The notes: generated from the letters alone by a model not told the origin. A DNA stretch of 64,000 nucleotides from Latescibacteria bacterium UBA6620 (GCA_002433075.1 DJHM01000034.1:163314-227313); one strand, 5' to 3'; positions 8,309-17,630 are shown, numbered from the stretch's first letter. Made by a program: numbers and translations.

Positions 8309-9217
8309 GTGAGTGACTTCACCGTCTTCGACGTCCCCTACCCGCCCGAGGCTAAACAACGCGTCATCGTCAACACCGACGCCAAGAACGAAGCCGACGA
8401 CCAGTACGCCATTATGCACGCCGTATTGACACCCTCCTTCGACCTGCACGGCATCATCCCCGCCCATTACGGGACCAGGAAGACGCCGACAAGCGTCAAG
8501 GAGAGTCACGACGAAACCGTCAAGCTCCTTCGACTGATGGATCTGCTTGATGACGTTCTCGTCGCCGACGGCGCCACTGGAGCCATGCCCGATGAATCCA
8601 CCCCCGTCGACTTGGCCGGCGCGCAACTCATCATCAAGGAAGCGATGAAGGATGACGACCGACCGCTCCACGTCGCCTTCTACGGACCGGTAACGGATAT
8701 CTCATCGGCCCTCCTGCTGGAACCTCGCATCGCCGATCGCAACCTGCGCATCCTGTGGATCGGAGGCGGAGTCTGGCCGAACGGTGGACGGGAGTACAAC
8801 CTGTCCAACGACATCCACGCGGCGAACGTCCTGATGAAGTCGACGGTGGAAGTGTGGCAAATACCGAGAAGTACCTACCGAACGATGAGCGTCGGGTATG
8901 CCGAGCTGATCGAGAAGATTTATCCGCAGGGTGAACTCGGGAAATACCTCGTCGAACAGCTCCTGGAGCACAACGCGAATACGAATCCCTGGATGGGATA
9001 CAGGTCCCTAGGCGACTCTCCGTGTATCGGCATCATCATGGACCCGGACTGCGGCAAGTGGTCCTGGCGACCCGCCCCGACCTTCGACGCCCAGATGCAC
9101 TACGCCCACACTGGGCAGTACCGTCCCATCCGCGTCTACGAAAACGTCAACACCCGTTTCGTGCACGAGGACCTCTTCGCAAAGTTCGCCCAGTTCACCA
9201 GAAGGGGCTCCCGATAG
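8309..9217 (+). CDS. Nucleoside hydrolase-like enzyme
   Basis: A 302-residue member of the inosine/uridine-preferring nucleoside hydrolase fold, likely cleaving an N-glycosidic bond or acting on a related substrate. The N-terminal calcium-site motif is altered: the usual DTDPGxDD appears as NTDAKNEADDQYAI. Later parts fit the fold: HVAFYGPVTDISSALLLEP, LRILWIGGGVWPNGGREYNLSNDIHAA (the N-x-x-x-D near the active site) and a C-terminal region with PDCGKWSWRPAP. NEADD also resembles DUF1593 proteins, one of which lies as a pseudogene 4 kb away. GTG start at 8309 with a weak AAAGAGA upstream. No signal peptide is visible, so it is probably cytoplasmic. Confidence 0.72.
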   Translation: MSDFTVFDVPYPPEAKQRVIVNTDAKNEADDQYAIMHAVLTPSFDLHGIIPAHYGTRKTPTSVKESHDETVKLLRLMDLLDDVLVADGATGAMPDESTPVDLAGAQLIIKEAMKDDDRPLHVAFYGPVTDISSALLLEPRIADRNLRILWIGGGVWPNGGREYNLSNDIHAANVLMKSTVEVWQIPRSTYRTMSVGYAELIEKIYPQGELGKYLVEQLLEHNANTNPWMGYRSLGDSPCIGIIMDPDCGKWSWRPAPTFDAQMHYAHTGQYRPIRVYENVNTRFVHEDLFAKFAQFTRRGSR

Positions 9218-9273
9218 AATCTATGTCGTGGGTAACCAAAGGTTTGGATCCAGCGGATCGGTCGCTGACCCAA

Positions 9274-9309
9274 TGTTCAATGGACTATCTTCCATGTTCA
9301 CTGTTCAAC
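9274..9309. repeat. TGTTCAA short-word repeat tract
   Basis: TGTTCAA, TGTTCAC and TGTTCAAC occur at 9274, 9295 and 9302. The tract includes the cusA stop codon (9285-9287) and encodes its last residues. A similar tract TGTTCAACGTTCAA lies at 28013-28026. Confidence 0.5.
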
Positions 9310-12300
9310 GATCTCCCTTTCCAGATCGCATAGATCGCCGGAATCACGACCAGCGTCAGAATCGTGGATGACACCATCCCTCCCACCATCGGCGCCGCAA
9401 TCCGCTTCATCGTCTGGGCGCCTGCGCCGTACCCCCACATAATGGGAAGCAACCCGACCATCGTAGACATCACGGTCATCATCTTCGGTCTCACCCGCTC
9501 GACCGCACCCACAACGATGGCCCGGTTCAGATCGCGCAATGACGGAACGTCGACTTCAGCACGGATCTCCTTCCACGCCTGATCCAGGTAGATCAGCATC
9601 ACGACGCCCGTTTCTGCAGCCAACCCTCCAAGTGCGATGAACCCCACACCCACGGCTACGCTGAAGTCGTAGTCCAACAGATACGTCAACCAGATCCCAC
9701 CCACGAGGGCAAACGGCAGGGAGAGCATCACAAGGAGGCTCTCCGCCACATTTCTGAAGTTCAGGTAGAGCAGCAGGAAGATGATCACGAGCGTGACGGG
9801 CACCACGACACGAAGGCGCTTCTCCGCCCGCTGCATGTACTCGAATTGACCGCTCCACACGACCGTGTAACCGGGAGGGACGTCGATGGCCTCCCTGACG
9901 ACCTCCTGAGCGCGCTCGACGTAGGTCCCCACGTCAATGTCTTTGATGTCGATGTAGACCCAGGCATTGAGACGTGCATTCTCGCTCTTGATGCCCGGAG
10001 GTCCCTTTTTCCACCCAATCCGGGCGAGCTGACCGATGGGAACCTGGGCGCCGGTAGATGTTGGGACGAGAACGCGACGAAGCGCGGGCAGATTGTCTCT
10101 CAACTCCCGGCCGTAGCGAAGGTTGACGGGGTAGCGCTCCAGTCCCTCCACCGTGTAGGTGATATTCATCCCACCGAGGGCGGACATGATGACGTCTTGA
10201 ATGTCCCCCGTCGTGAGACCATATCGCGCAGCCTCGACCCTGTCGATGTCGAAATCCAGGTAGTTTCCCCCAGCGACCCGCTCGGCATAGACGCTCAGGG
10301 TCCCGGGTACATCCCGGACCACAGCCTCGATCTGTTTACCCAGCCGTTCGAGTGTATTGACATCATCGCCCACGACTTTGATGCCCACCGGCGTTTTGAT
10401 ACCTGTCGCCAGCATATCGATGCGAGTCTTGATCGGCATCGTCCACGCGTTCGTGAGTCCGGGAAACTGCACGGCCTCTTCGAGCTCCTGGACCAGTCTT
10501 TCGGGCGTCATTCCAGGCCGCCAGTCCTCCTGTGGTTTCAGCGTGATCGTCGTCTCGATCATGGACAGGGGCGCCGGGTCCGTCGCCGTCTCGGCGCGCC
10601 CGATTTTCCCGAACACGTGTTCTACCTCGGGAAAGGTTCGGATGACTTTATCCGTCTGCTGGAGCAGCTCTCGGGCCTTCGTGACGGAGATACCCGGGAG
10701 CGTCGTCGGCATGTAGAGGAGGTCCCCCTCGTAGAGAGACGGCATGAACTCCGACCCGATGTGCTCGAGGGGAAACAGGTTGCCGATCTTCGACAACGCG
10801 TTGTGAACAACCGTGCCCGGGGTCGCCCTGTCGACCAATACGCTTTGAAAGGGAAAGATCGTGACCAGAAAAATCGCTCCGGCACCCACCAGGGTTGCAA
10901 CCCGGTGGTTCAGAACCCGGTCGATCACCGGTCGATAGATTCGGATCAAGAAACGGCTGATCGGGTTATGTGACTCGGGTCGAATCTTTCCCTTCACGAA
11001 GAACGACATCAGCACCGGTACGATGGTGATCGCCAGCAGCGCCGCGGCGGCCATCGCGAAGGTCTTGGTGTAGGCCAGCGGCTTGAACAGCCTCCCTTCC
11101 TGGGCCTCGAGCGTAAACACCGGCAGAAACGAGAGCATTATGATCAGAAGCGAATAGAACAGCGCCGGTCCCACTTCCTTCGACGCGTCCGTGATCATCG
11201 CGAGATGGGACTTCCGTCCGGCATCACGTTCAAGATGCTTGTGCGCGTTCTCGATCATCACAATCGACGCGTCCACCATCGCCCCGATCGCGATCGCAAT
11301 GCCGCCCAGCGACATGATGTTTGCGTGGATCCCTTGGTGCTGCATCACGATAAATGAGACGAGGATTCCCGTCGGGAGCGAAAAGAGGGCAACGAAAGCG
11401 CTGCGAAAGTGAAGCAGAAAGAGGAAACAGACGACAGCCACGACACCGATCTCTTCCATCAACTTCGTGGAGAGGTTGTCGATCGCGCGGTGGATCAGGA
11501 CCGATCGATCGTAAGCCGTCTCGATCGTCACGCCCTCGGGTAAACCCGGCTTCAGATCTTCCAGCTTCTTCTTCACCCGTTCGATCACGGCCAGCGCGTT
11601 TTCGCCATACCGCATCACGACCACGCCCCCGGCGACCTCTCCTTCGCCGTTCCACTCCGCAAGTCCTCTTCGCAGCTCGGGCCCCAGCTGTACCGTCGCG
11701 ACATCCCGTACGCGAACCGGGGTTCCGTTCGCGTTCACCGCCACCGGCACGTTCCGAATATCTTCCAGGGAAGTGATGTAGCCGAGTCCCCGCACCATGA
11801 ACTCCATCTCTCCCATCTCGACCAGACGCCCCCCCACGTCGTTGTTACTGCGTTGGATCGCCACCCTTATTCGATGAAGAGGAATGTCGTAGGCCAGTAG
11901 CTTGTTCGGATCGACGGTGACCTGGTACTGTTTGACAAACCCACCGATACTCGCGACTTCCGCCACGCCGGGTACGCTGCTCAACTCGTACTTCAGGTAC
12001 CAATCCTGGATCGAACGCAACTCGGCGAGATCGTGCTGACCCGATGTATCGACCAGAGCGTACTCGTAGACCCAGCCAACGCCCGTCGCGTCGGGCCCAA
12101 GCGTCGGTGTGACATTCTCCGGCAGCCGACTCGACACGAAATTCAGGGACTCGAGGACCCGACTTCGTGCCCAGTACAAGTCCGTATCGTCTTCAAAAAG
12201 GACATAGACGAAAGAGAGACCGAAGAACGAGTATCCACGCACGACGCTCGTATAGGGAACGGAGAGCATGGCCGTCGTCAGTGGGTAGGTCACCTGGTCC

Positions 12301-12485
12301 TCTACGACCTGGGGAGACTGTCCAGGATACTCCGTCATGACGATCACTTGCACATCAGACAGGTCCGGAATCGCGTCCAGCGGCGTCTCGAGTGTCGCGT
12401 AGACACCCCACCCAATCGCGAATATCGTAGCAAGCACCACGAGAAAACGATTCCGAAGACTACCTTCGATGATTCGGTCGAGCAC
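9285..12485 (-). CDS. cusA: CusA-type heavy-metal RND efflux pump
   Basis: A 1066-residue inner-membrane proton-driven pump of the HME subfamily, exporting Cu(I)/Ag(I) together with the CusB- and CusC-like proteins upstream. Its membrane helix 4 has GAMVDASIVMIENAHK (401-416) with Asp405, the proton-relay residue of E. coli CusA. Methionine-bearing periplasmic segments LLYMPTTLPG, SMIETTITLK and RIDMLATGIK correspond to the CusA metal-site region. The start MLDRIIEGSLRNRF is typical. It lies 14 bases after cusB. The last codons and the stop fall in a TGTTCAA repeat tract. The Cu/Ag assignment rests on family motifs; CzcA-like Zn/Co transport is less likely because of the conserved Met residues. 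Confidence 0.93.
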   Translation of the reverse strand: MLDRIIEGSLRNRFLVVLATIFAIGWGVYATLETPLDAIPDLSDVQVIVMTEYPGQSPQVVEDQVTYPLTTAMLSVPYTSVVRGYSFFGLSFVYVLFEDDTDLYWARSRVLESLNFVSSRLPENVTPTLGPDATGVGWVYEYALVDTSGQHDLAELRSIQDWYLKYELSSVPGVAEVASIGGFVKQYQVTVDPNKLLAYDIPLHRIRVAIQRSNNDVGGRLVEMGEMEFMVRGLGYITSLEDIRNVPVAVNANGTPVRVRDVATVQLGPELRRGLAEWNGEGEVAGGVVVMRYGENALAVIERVKKKLEDLKPGLPEGVTIETAYDRSVLIHRAIDNLSTKLMEEIGVVAVVCFLFLLHFRSAFVALFSLPTGILVSFIVMQHQGIHANIMSLGGIAIAIGAMVDASIVMIENAHKHLERDAGRKSHLAMITDASKEVGPALFYSLLIIMLSFLPVFTLEAQEGRLFKPLAYTKTFAMAAAALLAITIVPVLMSFFVKGKIRPESHNPISRFLIRIYRPVIDRVLNHRVATLVGAGAIFLVTIFPFQSVLVDRATPGTVVHNALSKIGNLFPLEHIGSEFMPSLYEGDLLYMPTTLPGISVTKARELLQQTDKVIRTFPEVEHVFGKIGRAETATDPAPLSMIETTITLKPQEDWRPGMTPERLVQELEEAVQFPGLTNAWTMPIKTRIDMLATGIKTPVGIKVVGDDVNTLERLGKQIEAVVRDVPGTLSVYAERVAGGNYLDFDIDRVEAARYGLTTGDIQDVIMSALGGMNITYTVEGLERYPVNLRYGRELRDNLPALRRVLVPTSTGAQVPIGQLARIGWKKGPPGIKSENARLNAWVYIDIKDIDVGTYVERAQEVVREAIDVPPGYTVVWSGQFEYMQRAEKRLRVVVPVTLVIIFLLLYLNFRNVAESLLVMLSLPFALVGGIWLTYLLDYDFSVAVGVGFIALGGLAAETGVVMLIYLDQAWKEIRAEVDVPSLRDLNRAIVVGAVERVRPKMMTVMSTMVGLLPIMWGYGAGAQTMKRIAAPMVGGMVSSTILTLVVIPAIYAIWKGRSLNSEHGR

Positions 12486-12499
12486 AGGTCCGCTCCCTG

Positions 12500-13858
12500 T
12501 CAGTGTGAGTGCCCCGGGGTCGTCGCGGGGGATGGAGCATCTTCCGATCCATCGCTTGTCATCGTCATCAGAGCTGCTTTCAGGTTACTCTCGGAGTCGA
12601 TCAGGAACTGGGAAGACGTCACGATCACGTCGCCGTCACGAAGACCGTCGAGGATCTCGTAGACACCATCACCCTCGACCCCGATCGTAACATCCTGGGG
12701 ACGGAACCGACCTTTCCCCAGACTGCGGATCACAACGTTTCGGGATCCTGAATGAATGACCGACTGAACCGGAACCGTTAACGCCTCCCTCGATATCAGC
12801 GGACGGATTTCTACGTTCGCATACATTTCCGGCTTCAGGTTCCGATCCTCATTCGGAAAGGCCATCCGCACTTGCACCGCTCGTGTCTTCTTGTCCATAA
12901 ACGGATAGATGTAGACCACCTCGCCCAGCAGGGCCCGTCCCGGTTCGTACGGCAGAGCCACTTCTGCCGCCTGACCTTCCTCGATCCACGGAAACTCATA
13001 CTCGAAAACGTCCGCATAAACCCAGACCCTGGAGAGATCGGCAATGCGATACAGATGCTCTCCGGCATCGATGTGGGCCCCGTCGAACACCGCTTTGTGG
13101 ACAACCACCCCCTCTTGCGGGGAGTAAACGGTCATCGTGCGTTTCACCTTCCGAGTTCTCGTCAGCTCCGCGATCTGTTCTTCGGTAACATCCCAGTAAA
13201 GGAGACGCCGTTTCGTCGATGCCAGCAGACCTCGCCTAGACCCGAGCGCACTGAGATACTCCTCCTGGGCGGAAACGAGCTCGGGACTGTAGATCTCCAG
13301 CAGAGGCTCTCCTTTGCGCACCCGCTGACCCGTGAAGTCCACAAATAGCTCCTCGACCCATCCAGACATCTTCGTATTCACATCTGTGATTCTTGTTTCA
13401 TCGTAGTCAACGCGTCCGACGGTTCGAATGGTTCGGCTGAGAGATCCCCGCCTGACCGTTGCCGTTTTCACGCCCATGTTCTGAATCGTCGTTGGGTCTA
13501 TCCTCACAGAAGCGGCGTCCGATCTTTCGTCTTCGTAAACGGGAATCAGATCCATCCCCATCGGGGACTTGCCGGGCTTGTCCGACGTGTAGGTCGGATC
13601 CATCGGGGCTCGCCAATGAAGGATGCGACGTTCGGACACCGCCGGTTCGGTGGCTTCACTCACGGCGTCCTTCACAAGATCCATTCCGCAGACCGGACAG
13701 GACGAGAGATGATCCGTGACCACCGTCGGATGCATGGGACACCGGTAAACCGCAGCTTTCCCCTCCCCAACGGCCGTCCGACCGTGGCCGAGCCACAGCC
13801 CGGCTAGCAGTCCGACCATACACGCCAGGGAAGCTATTGCGATCGTTCGCTTGTTCAT
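12500..13858 (-). CDS. cusB: CusB-type periplasmic adaptor with heavy-metal-binding domains
   Basis: A 452-residue membrane fusion protein linking CusA to the outer-membrane channel. After a signal anchor (IAIASLACMVGLLAGLWLG) it has a heavy-metal-binding domain YRCPMHPTVVTDHLSSCPVC then GMD, with CPM and CPVCGM ligands. A second, partial copy follows (HWRAPMDPTYTSDKPGKSPM then GMDLIPVYED) in which the cysteines are absent. The barrel-sandwich and hairpin regions follow (VDYDETRITDVNTKMSGWV, EEYLSALGSR). The C-terminus ends in HSH. It overlaps the TolC-like gene by 4 bases (ATGA) and precedes cusA by 14 bases, so the operon is tight. Confidence 0.92.
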   Translation of the reverse strand: MNKRTIAIASLACMVGLLAGLWLGHGRTAVGEGKAAVYRCPMHPTVVTDHLSSCPVCGMDLVKDAVSEATEPAVSERRILHWRAPMDPTYTSDKPGKSPMGMDLIPVYEDERSDAASVRIDPTTIQNMGVKTATVRRGSLSRTIRTVGRVDYDETRITDVNTKMSGWVEELFVDFTGQRVRKGEPLLEIYSPELVSAQEEYLSALGSRRGLLASTKRRLLYWDVTEEQIAELTRTRKVKRTMTVYSPQEGVVVHKAVFDGAHIDAGEHLYRIADLSRVWVYADVFEYEFPWIEEGQAAEVALPYEPGRALLGEVVYIYPFMDKKTRAVQVRMAFPNEDRNLKPEMYANVEIRPLISREALTVPVQSVIHSGSRNVVIRSLGKGRFRPQDVTIGVEGDGVYEILDGLRDGDVIVTSSQFLIDSESNLKAALMTMTSDGSEDAPSPATTPGHSH

Positions 13859-15153
13859 CGTCCTCTCCCCGTCTGGTCCTCGAGCCGAACACCGACTACC
13901 GCCTCCAACTCCGCTCGCTTCTTCTCATGCTCGATGATGTGGCCGTACGCGTCGATCTCGAACTCCAACAGCGTAACCTGGCTATCGAGTAAAGTCAGGA
14001 AGTCCACCTGGTCGACCTGGTAGCCGGATAGCGCGGAATCCAGAGACTGTCTTGCTTGCGGCAGGATCGCAGTGCGAAACAGGTCCGCCTTGTCGCGATG
14101 CTCCTGCATGGCGATGGTCAGGACCTCGATCTGATGCGCAATCCGGGCTCGTGCCGTTTCAAGTCGGGCCCCCACGGCTTTCACGTTGGCGCGGGCCTCC
14201 GCGGCAAGCCGATTCTGCTTCCGTCCTCGATAGATGGGAAGGTTCATCCCGACTCCGAACGAAAGGAAGTCACTCCCCTGGACCGGGTCGAAGGTCATGA
14301 AAGCACGCTGACGATACCCGACGCTGAACGTCAGATTCGGCCAGCGTTGCCCGAGCGCTTCGCGTTCCTTCGCTTTCCACATCAGGGAAGTGTGTTCGAT
14401 ACCTGCCAGCAACGGCCGCGTCGAGAACGCCCGATCGCGGTAGCCATTAGAGTCGGATGTGGGAAGAGACAATTCGACAGCCTCCGGGCGTCCTACTTCC
14501 GACCCAGGCTCGCGATTCAGGACCAGATTCATAAGCGCAGCCGCTCGGCAGCGATCGGCTCTCAGCCCGATGAGGCGGTCTCGCATGCTTGAAAGGGAAA
14601 CCTGTGCTTTCAGCACATCCTGTTGCAGACCATTCCCGACCGCATACTTCGATTCGGCGATTCGTACGAATTCTTCCAGCAAGGTCTCGTTCTGCTCGGC
14701 GATCTCGATCGCCCGGTCCAGAAAGGCCATCGAGAAGTAGACCTGCTTCACAAGGTTCGCGATCGCAACCTCCCGATCCTCCACCTGCAGAGCCGCCGTC
14801 AGGACTCGCTCCCGAGCTGCTTCCTCCCGCGCCCCCCGCGTACCCGGAAAGGGTAGAGTCTGGCTGATCGTGACTTGGTTGCCCGTAATCGGCGAACGGT
14901 TCAGGGCAAAGGAGTTCAGTGGAATGTTGCTCGATTCGAACTGAACCACAGGATCGCTCAAGGCCCCCGCAACAGGGACCCTTGACCTGGCAGCTTCAAC
15001 GCGTTGCCGAAGTTCCCGAAGACTGGGATTCTCTCTGACTGCTTCCGCGATCAGACGGTCGAGGTTCAAGGGTTCGCCGAGAGCGGGCGACACCAGTACA
15101 GACATCAGCATCAGCGGCCACAGTCGGACCGCCAACGAAAGTCGAATACGCAC
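13855..15153 (-). CDS. cusC: TolC-family outer-membrane efflux channel (CusC-like)
   Basis: A 432-residue outer-membrane channel subunit. It has a signal peptide (LWPLMLMSVLVSPALG) and the standard opening LNLDRLIAEAVRENPSLREL. Long coiled-coil helices carry many Arg/Glu/Ala residues (RQRVEAARSRVPVAGALSDP, AARERVLTAALQVEDREVAI), and the structural repeat recurs in the second half (AEARANVKAVGARLETARAR, ALSGYQVDQVDFLTLLDSQ). It is the first Cus structural gene after the small Cys-rich gene, and its end overlaps cusB by four bases. No lipobox Cys is evident, unlike E. coli CusC. Confidence 0.9.
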   Translation of the reverse strand: MRIRLSLAVRLWPLMLMSVLVSPALGEPLNLDRLIAEAVRENPSLRELRQRVEAARSRVPVAGALSDPVVQFESSNIPLNSFALNRSPITGNQVTISQTLPFPGTRGAREEAARERVLTAALQVEDREVAIANLVKQVYFSMAFLDRAIEIAEQNETLLEEFVRIAESKYAVGNGLQQDVLKAQVSLSSMRDRLIGLRADRCRAAALMNLVLNREPGSEVGRPEAVELSLPTSDSNGYRDRAFSTRPLLAGIEHTSLMWKAKEREALGQRWPNLTFSVGYRQRAFMTFDPVQGSDFLSFGVGMNLPIYRGRKQNRLAAEARANVKAVGARLETARARIAHQIEVLTIAMQEHRDKADLFRTAILPQARQSLDSALSGYQVDQVDFLTLLDSQVTLLEFEIDAYGHIIEHEKKRAELEAVVGVRLEDQTGRGR

Positions 15154-15276
15154 GGCAACTCCTCTCCGTCGAAACGGATGGATTGACAGGTGCTTGGTGA
15201 GTCGTTGTGAAGAAGGGTGTTACGAATGACCCGACCGGAAAGGTTACCGACCGGGCAGAGGACTACCGGGGCTCAA

Positions 15277-15645
15277 TCAGATGCGGAAAACCTGGTGCGA
15301 GAGATACAGCGGAGATCCAACGGAAGGATGGAAAACGAAGTTAGACCCTGGGAAAACCGACTTGGACGGCGCGCGGAGGTTGACGCACTCTGGAGCAGAG
15401 GACAGAGCAGGGCCGTTCGGGACCACCGAAACCGAGCCGACAAAGAGAGGACCTTCGTCGGCCAGAGGGTTCTGGTCCACCGCCGTGCTACAACAGCAGG
15501 ACGTCGATGCCTCAGCGTGACACGACATCACGACAACGTCGACGGGCGCGGCCGGGCAAAAACACTGAATCGTGTAAGCCAGGACGGCCACGACGGCAAG
15601 CGTGATGGATCCGATGGAGACAGGTCTGATAGTGTGTCGATTCAT
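15277..15645 (-). CDS. Small Cys-rich membrane-anchored protein ahead of cusCBA
   Basis: A 122-residue protein I cannot assign to a named family. One N-terminal hydrophobic segment (IGSITLAVVAVLAYTIQCFC) is followed by a Cys/His cluster: CFCPAAPVDVVVMSCH, then STSCCCS, giving seven cysteines and a His within about 35 residues. The rest is low in recognisable motifs. It lies 124 bases upstream of the TolC-like gene on the same strand and may be the first gene of the Cu/Ag efflux operon. A periplasmic metal-binding or sensing role is an inference from the cysteines and position. The ATG at 15645 gives a sensible signal anchor; an open extension to 15696 adds only hydrophilic residues. Confidence 0.6.
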   Translation of the reverse strand: MNRHTIRPVSIGSITLAVVAVLAYTIQCFCPAAPVDVVVMSCHAEASTSCCCSTAVDQNPLADEGPLFVGSVSVVPNGPALSSAPECVNLRAPSKSVFPGSNFVFHPSVGSPLYLSHQVFRI

Positions 15646-15696
15646 AGAGGTTCCAGTTTGAATAGACACGATTCCAAGAGCACTGTCAAGGCGCAA

Positions 15697-17041
15697 TCAG
15701 GAAACGGGAAAGCAATTCGCAAAGGTGCTCATCAACGGGATCTGCCCCCTGATCCTGATTTTAAGCGTCAGGAGGGCCCGGACAAGACCCACTTCTTTCG
15801 CGAGAAACTTCAGCCACGTCGAACTGTCCGCCGTCACACGGACGTCTGACTGCCCATCCAGTCCCGCAGTCACGGATCACGACAGTCGCTTCGCAGCGTT
15901 CCGCGCCCGTGAACATGAAATGGAAAGTCGCATCGACGTCCTTGGCGACACCACGCTGGAACACAAGAGGGAGCCCACTCAGAAACCCCTCGATGCTCTG
16001 GGGCCGAAGACCGCTACCCACACGCCTGATCATCTTGTGCGGAAACCGTTTCTCGACGTGCGCTTCCGCATCTGACCCTGGCACGACGTAGACCGGCTCC
16101 ACTTTTTCCTGAAGGGGGCGCACGGCGTCATCCCGGTAAGCTCCCCCTGTCCTCAAGAAACGGTGAGATCACATCCTCACCCGCCGGACAGACCCCCATA
16201 CAGTAGGCGGCCTTGTAGTTCGCTCCGTACGACAGGCTCTGCCACATCGATACCGTCTCGGGCAATGTCACCCCTTCACGATAATCCATCCGGTCGCGAC
16301 TGTCGGCCACCTGCTCCACCCAGTCGTCGAAGCCACCCATGAATTCTCTGTAGTTATGCGTGTAGCACGCGCTGAAATCGAAGTGTCCGTCCGATCCGAT
16401 CGCCCCTGTCGGACACGCCGCCACACAAAGCTTGCATTCCAAGCACGGATTGAAGTCGATCGGTTGGTCACATGCCTCACCGCCTGCATCCAGCGCGTTC
16501 TCGACCTCGAGATCGGCCCCCACGAGGATGGTCCCCAGTAAGATGAAGTTTCCAAATCGAGGGTGGATCACGTTGCGATGGATCCCCATCACCCCCGACC
16601 CGCAGCCTCGGCGACAGGCTTGTGACTGACGACCCAGATTTTTCCCGGAAACGCATCCATTTCCATCGGGAATCCCATCGAAGGGTTAAGTGCGTGCACC
16701 CCCTTCGCTTCCAGCACGTTCACGATCCGTCTCCCAACCTCGTTCACCTCATCACCCGTGTGATGAAACTCCAGGTTCGAAACCGACCGTGCGGTAGATC
16801 GAATCGGCTCTCTGTTCATTCGACACACATATGAAATCAAAGTCTTCGTCCCCGGCATCGCGCGAAGGATATCCGAAACCTGATCGCTCAGCTCAGGTCG
16901 ATCGATTTCAACGAAACCCACATCGTCCACACCGGCGTCCATACAGCCCTGCTCGAGCCTGGACCGATCGAGCGACGTTGGCGGTGGGGATGTCGACTTT
17001 TCAGCAAGTTGCCGTACTGTTGGATGCGCAGCCAAGCTCAC
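15697..17041 (-). pseudogene. 4Fe-4S oxidoreductase-like protein with SCP2-like tail, three frameshifts
   Basis: Read across frames this is one protein. The N-terminal part (DDVGFVEIDRPELSDQVSDIL, MNREPIRSTARSVSNLEFHH) resembles epoxyqueuosine-reductase/reductive-dehalogenase-type proteins. A ferredoxin domain follows with CLECKLCVAACPTGAI and a later CMGVCPAGEDVI. The C-terminal tail (PGSDAEAHVEKRFPHKMIRR, DATFHFMFTGAERCEATVVI, then DVRVTADSSTWLKFLAKE and ending STFANCFPVS) looks like an SCP2 sterol-carrier domain. Breaks lie at 16592-16596 (five C where six restore frame), 16143-16147 and 15863-15865 (one extra base each). All motifs remain, so decay is recent or the breaks are sequence errors. 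It lies 68 bases behind the MarR gene and is probably its target. Confidence 0.75.
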
Positions 17042-17109
17042 GGCAGCCCCCCTAAATAGGGTATATGCACTTTAAATTTCTCCCCGCGATTTTCGATCTC
17101 GGGGTGCAT

Positions 17110-17562
17110 TTATTTCGGTGCCTTGATATCGGTCGCGTTTTTCGCTGTTTGATCCAGGTTCTCCATCAGCCTCTTCCAGGTTTTCTTCCCCAGGGACTGA
17201 TAGATTTCCTCCTGGGCCGCCTCCCATAGAGGCACCGCAGCCTCAAACGCCCGGTGGCCTTCTTCCGTCAGGGATAGTAACCGGACCCGCCGGTCTGCCC
17301 CCTGATTCACATCGATCAAACCTCTCTTCTGTAAGGGTTTGATGTCACGTGTCAGCGTCGTCCGGTCCATCATCAGACGCTGTGCCAGCCCGGTCACAGG
17401 TACAGGCCCCACTTCGTTGACCGCGGCCAGAACCGAAAACTGTGTGCCCCGTAACCCTGTCGCCCGCAACCGGGTGTCGTAGAACTGGGTCACTGCCCGG
17501 GTTGCCATCCGAAGATGGTGGCACGTGCAGTTCATCGCCTGGAGACGTTTCTTCCTCTTCAT
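17110..17562 (-). CDS. MarR-family transcriptional regulator
   Basis: A 150-residue winged-helix regulator. The order fits MarR: a dimerisation helix (RMATRAVTQFYDTRLRATGL), a helix-turn-helix (PVPVTGLAQRLMMDRTTLTR), the wing (GADRRVRLLSLTEEGHRAF) and a C-terminal dimerisation helix. The N-terminal MNCTCHHLR has two cysteines that could be redox or metal responsive, as seen in some MarR proteins (inference). It is followed after 68 bases by the broken ferredoxin-SCP2 gene on the same strand, the usual arrangement of a regulator with its target. A partly palindromic AGTG-N6-CACT site lies directly upstream of the start. Confidence 0.9.
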   Translation of the reverse strand: MKRKKRLQAMNCTCHHLRMATRAVTQFYDTRLRATGLRGTQFSVLAAVNEVGPVPVTGLAQRLMMDRTTLTRDIKPLQKRGLIDVNQGADRRVRLLSLTEEGHRAFEAAVPLWEAAQEEIYQSLGKKTWKRLMENLDQTAKNATDIKAPK

Positions 17563-17566
17563 AATA

Positions 17567-17580
17567 AGTGATTATACACT
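17567..17580. promoter_or_regulatory. Possible MarR autoregulatory site
   Basis: AGTGATTATACACT lies four bases upstream of the MarR start codon. Its outer four bases on each side are inverted repeats, with an AT-rich centre that could overlap a -10 box. The assignment is by position and symmetry only. Confidence 0.35.
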
Positions 17581-17601
17581 CTTCCTGCTTGAAGTCAATA
17601 C

Positions 17602-17630
17602 AAAAAGCGCGTCCCCAAACGGGAACGCGC
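17602..17630 (-). terminator. Rho-independent terminator of the citrate synthase gene
   Basis: On the minus strand GCGCGTTCCC, a GTTT loop and GGGGACGCGC form a strong hairpin with at most one mismatch, followed by TTTTTG. It begins 27 bases after the citrate synthase stop. Confidence 0.85.

Noticed and set aside
9846..10973. Open frame of 375 codons on the + strand opposite cusA
   Set aside because: Low-complexity Arg/His-rich product with no recognisable fold; cusA on the other strand is certain.
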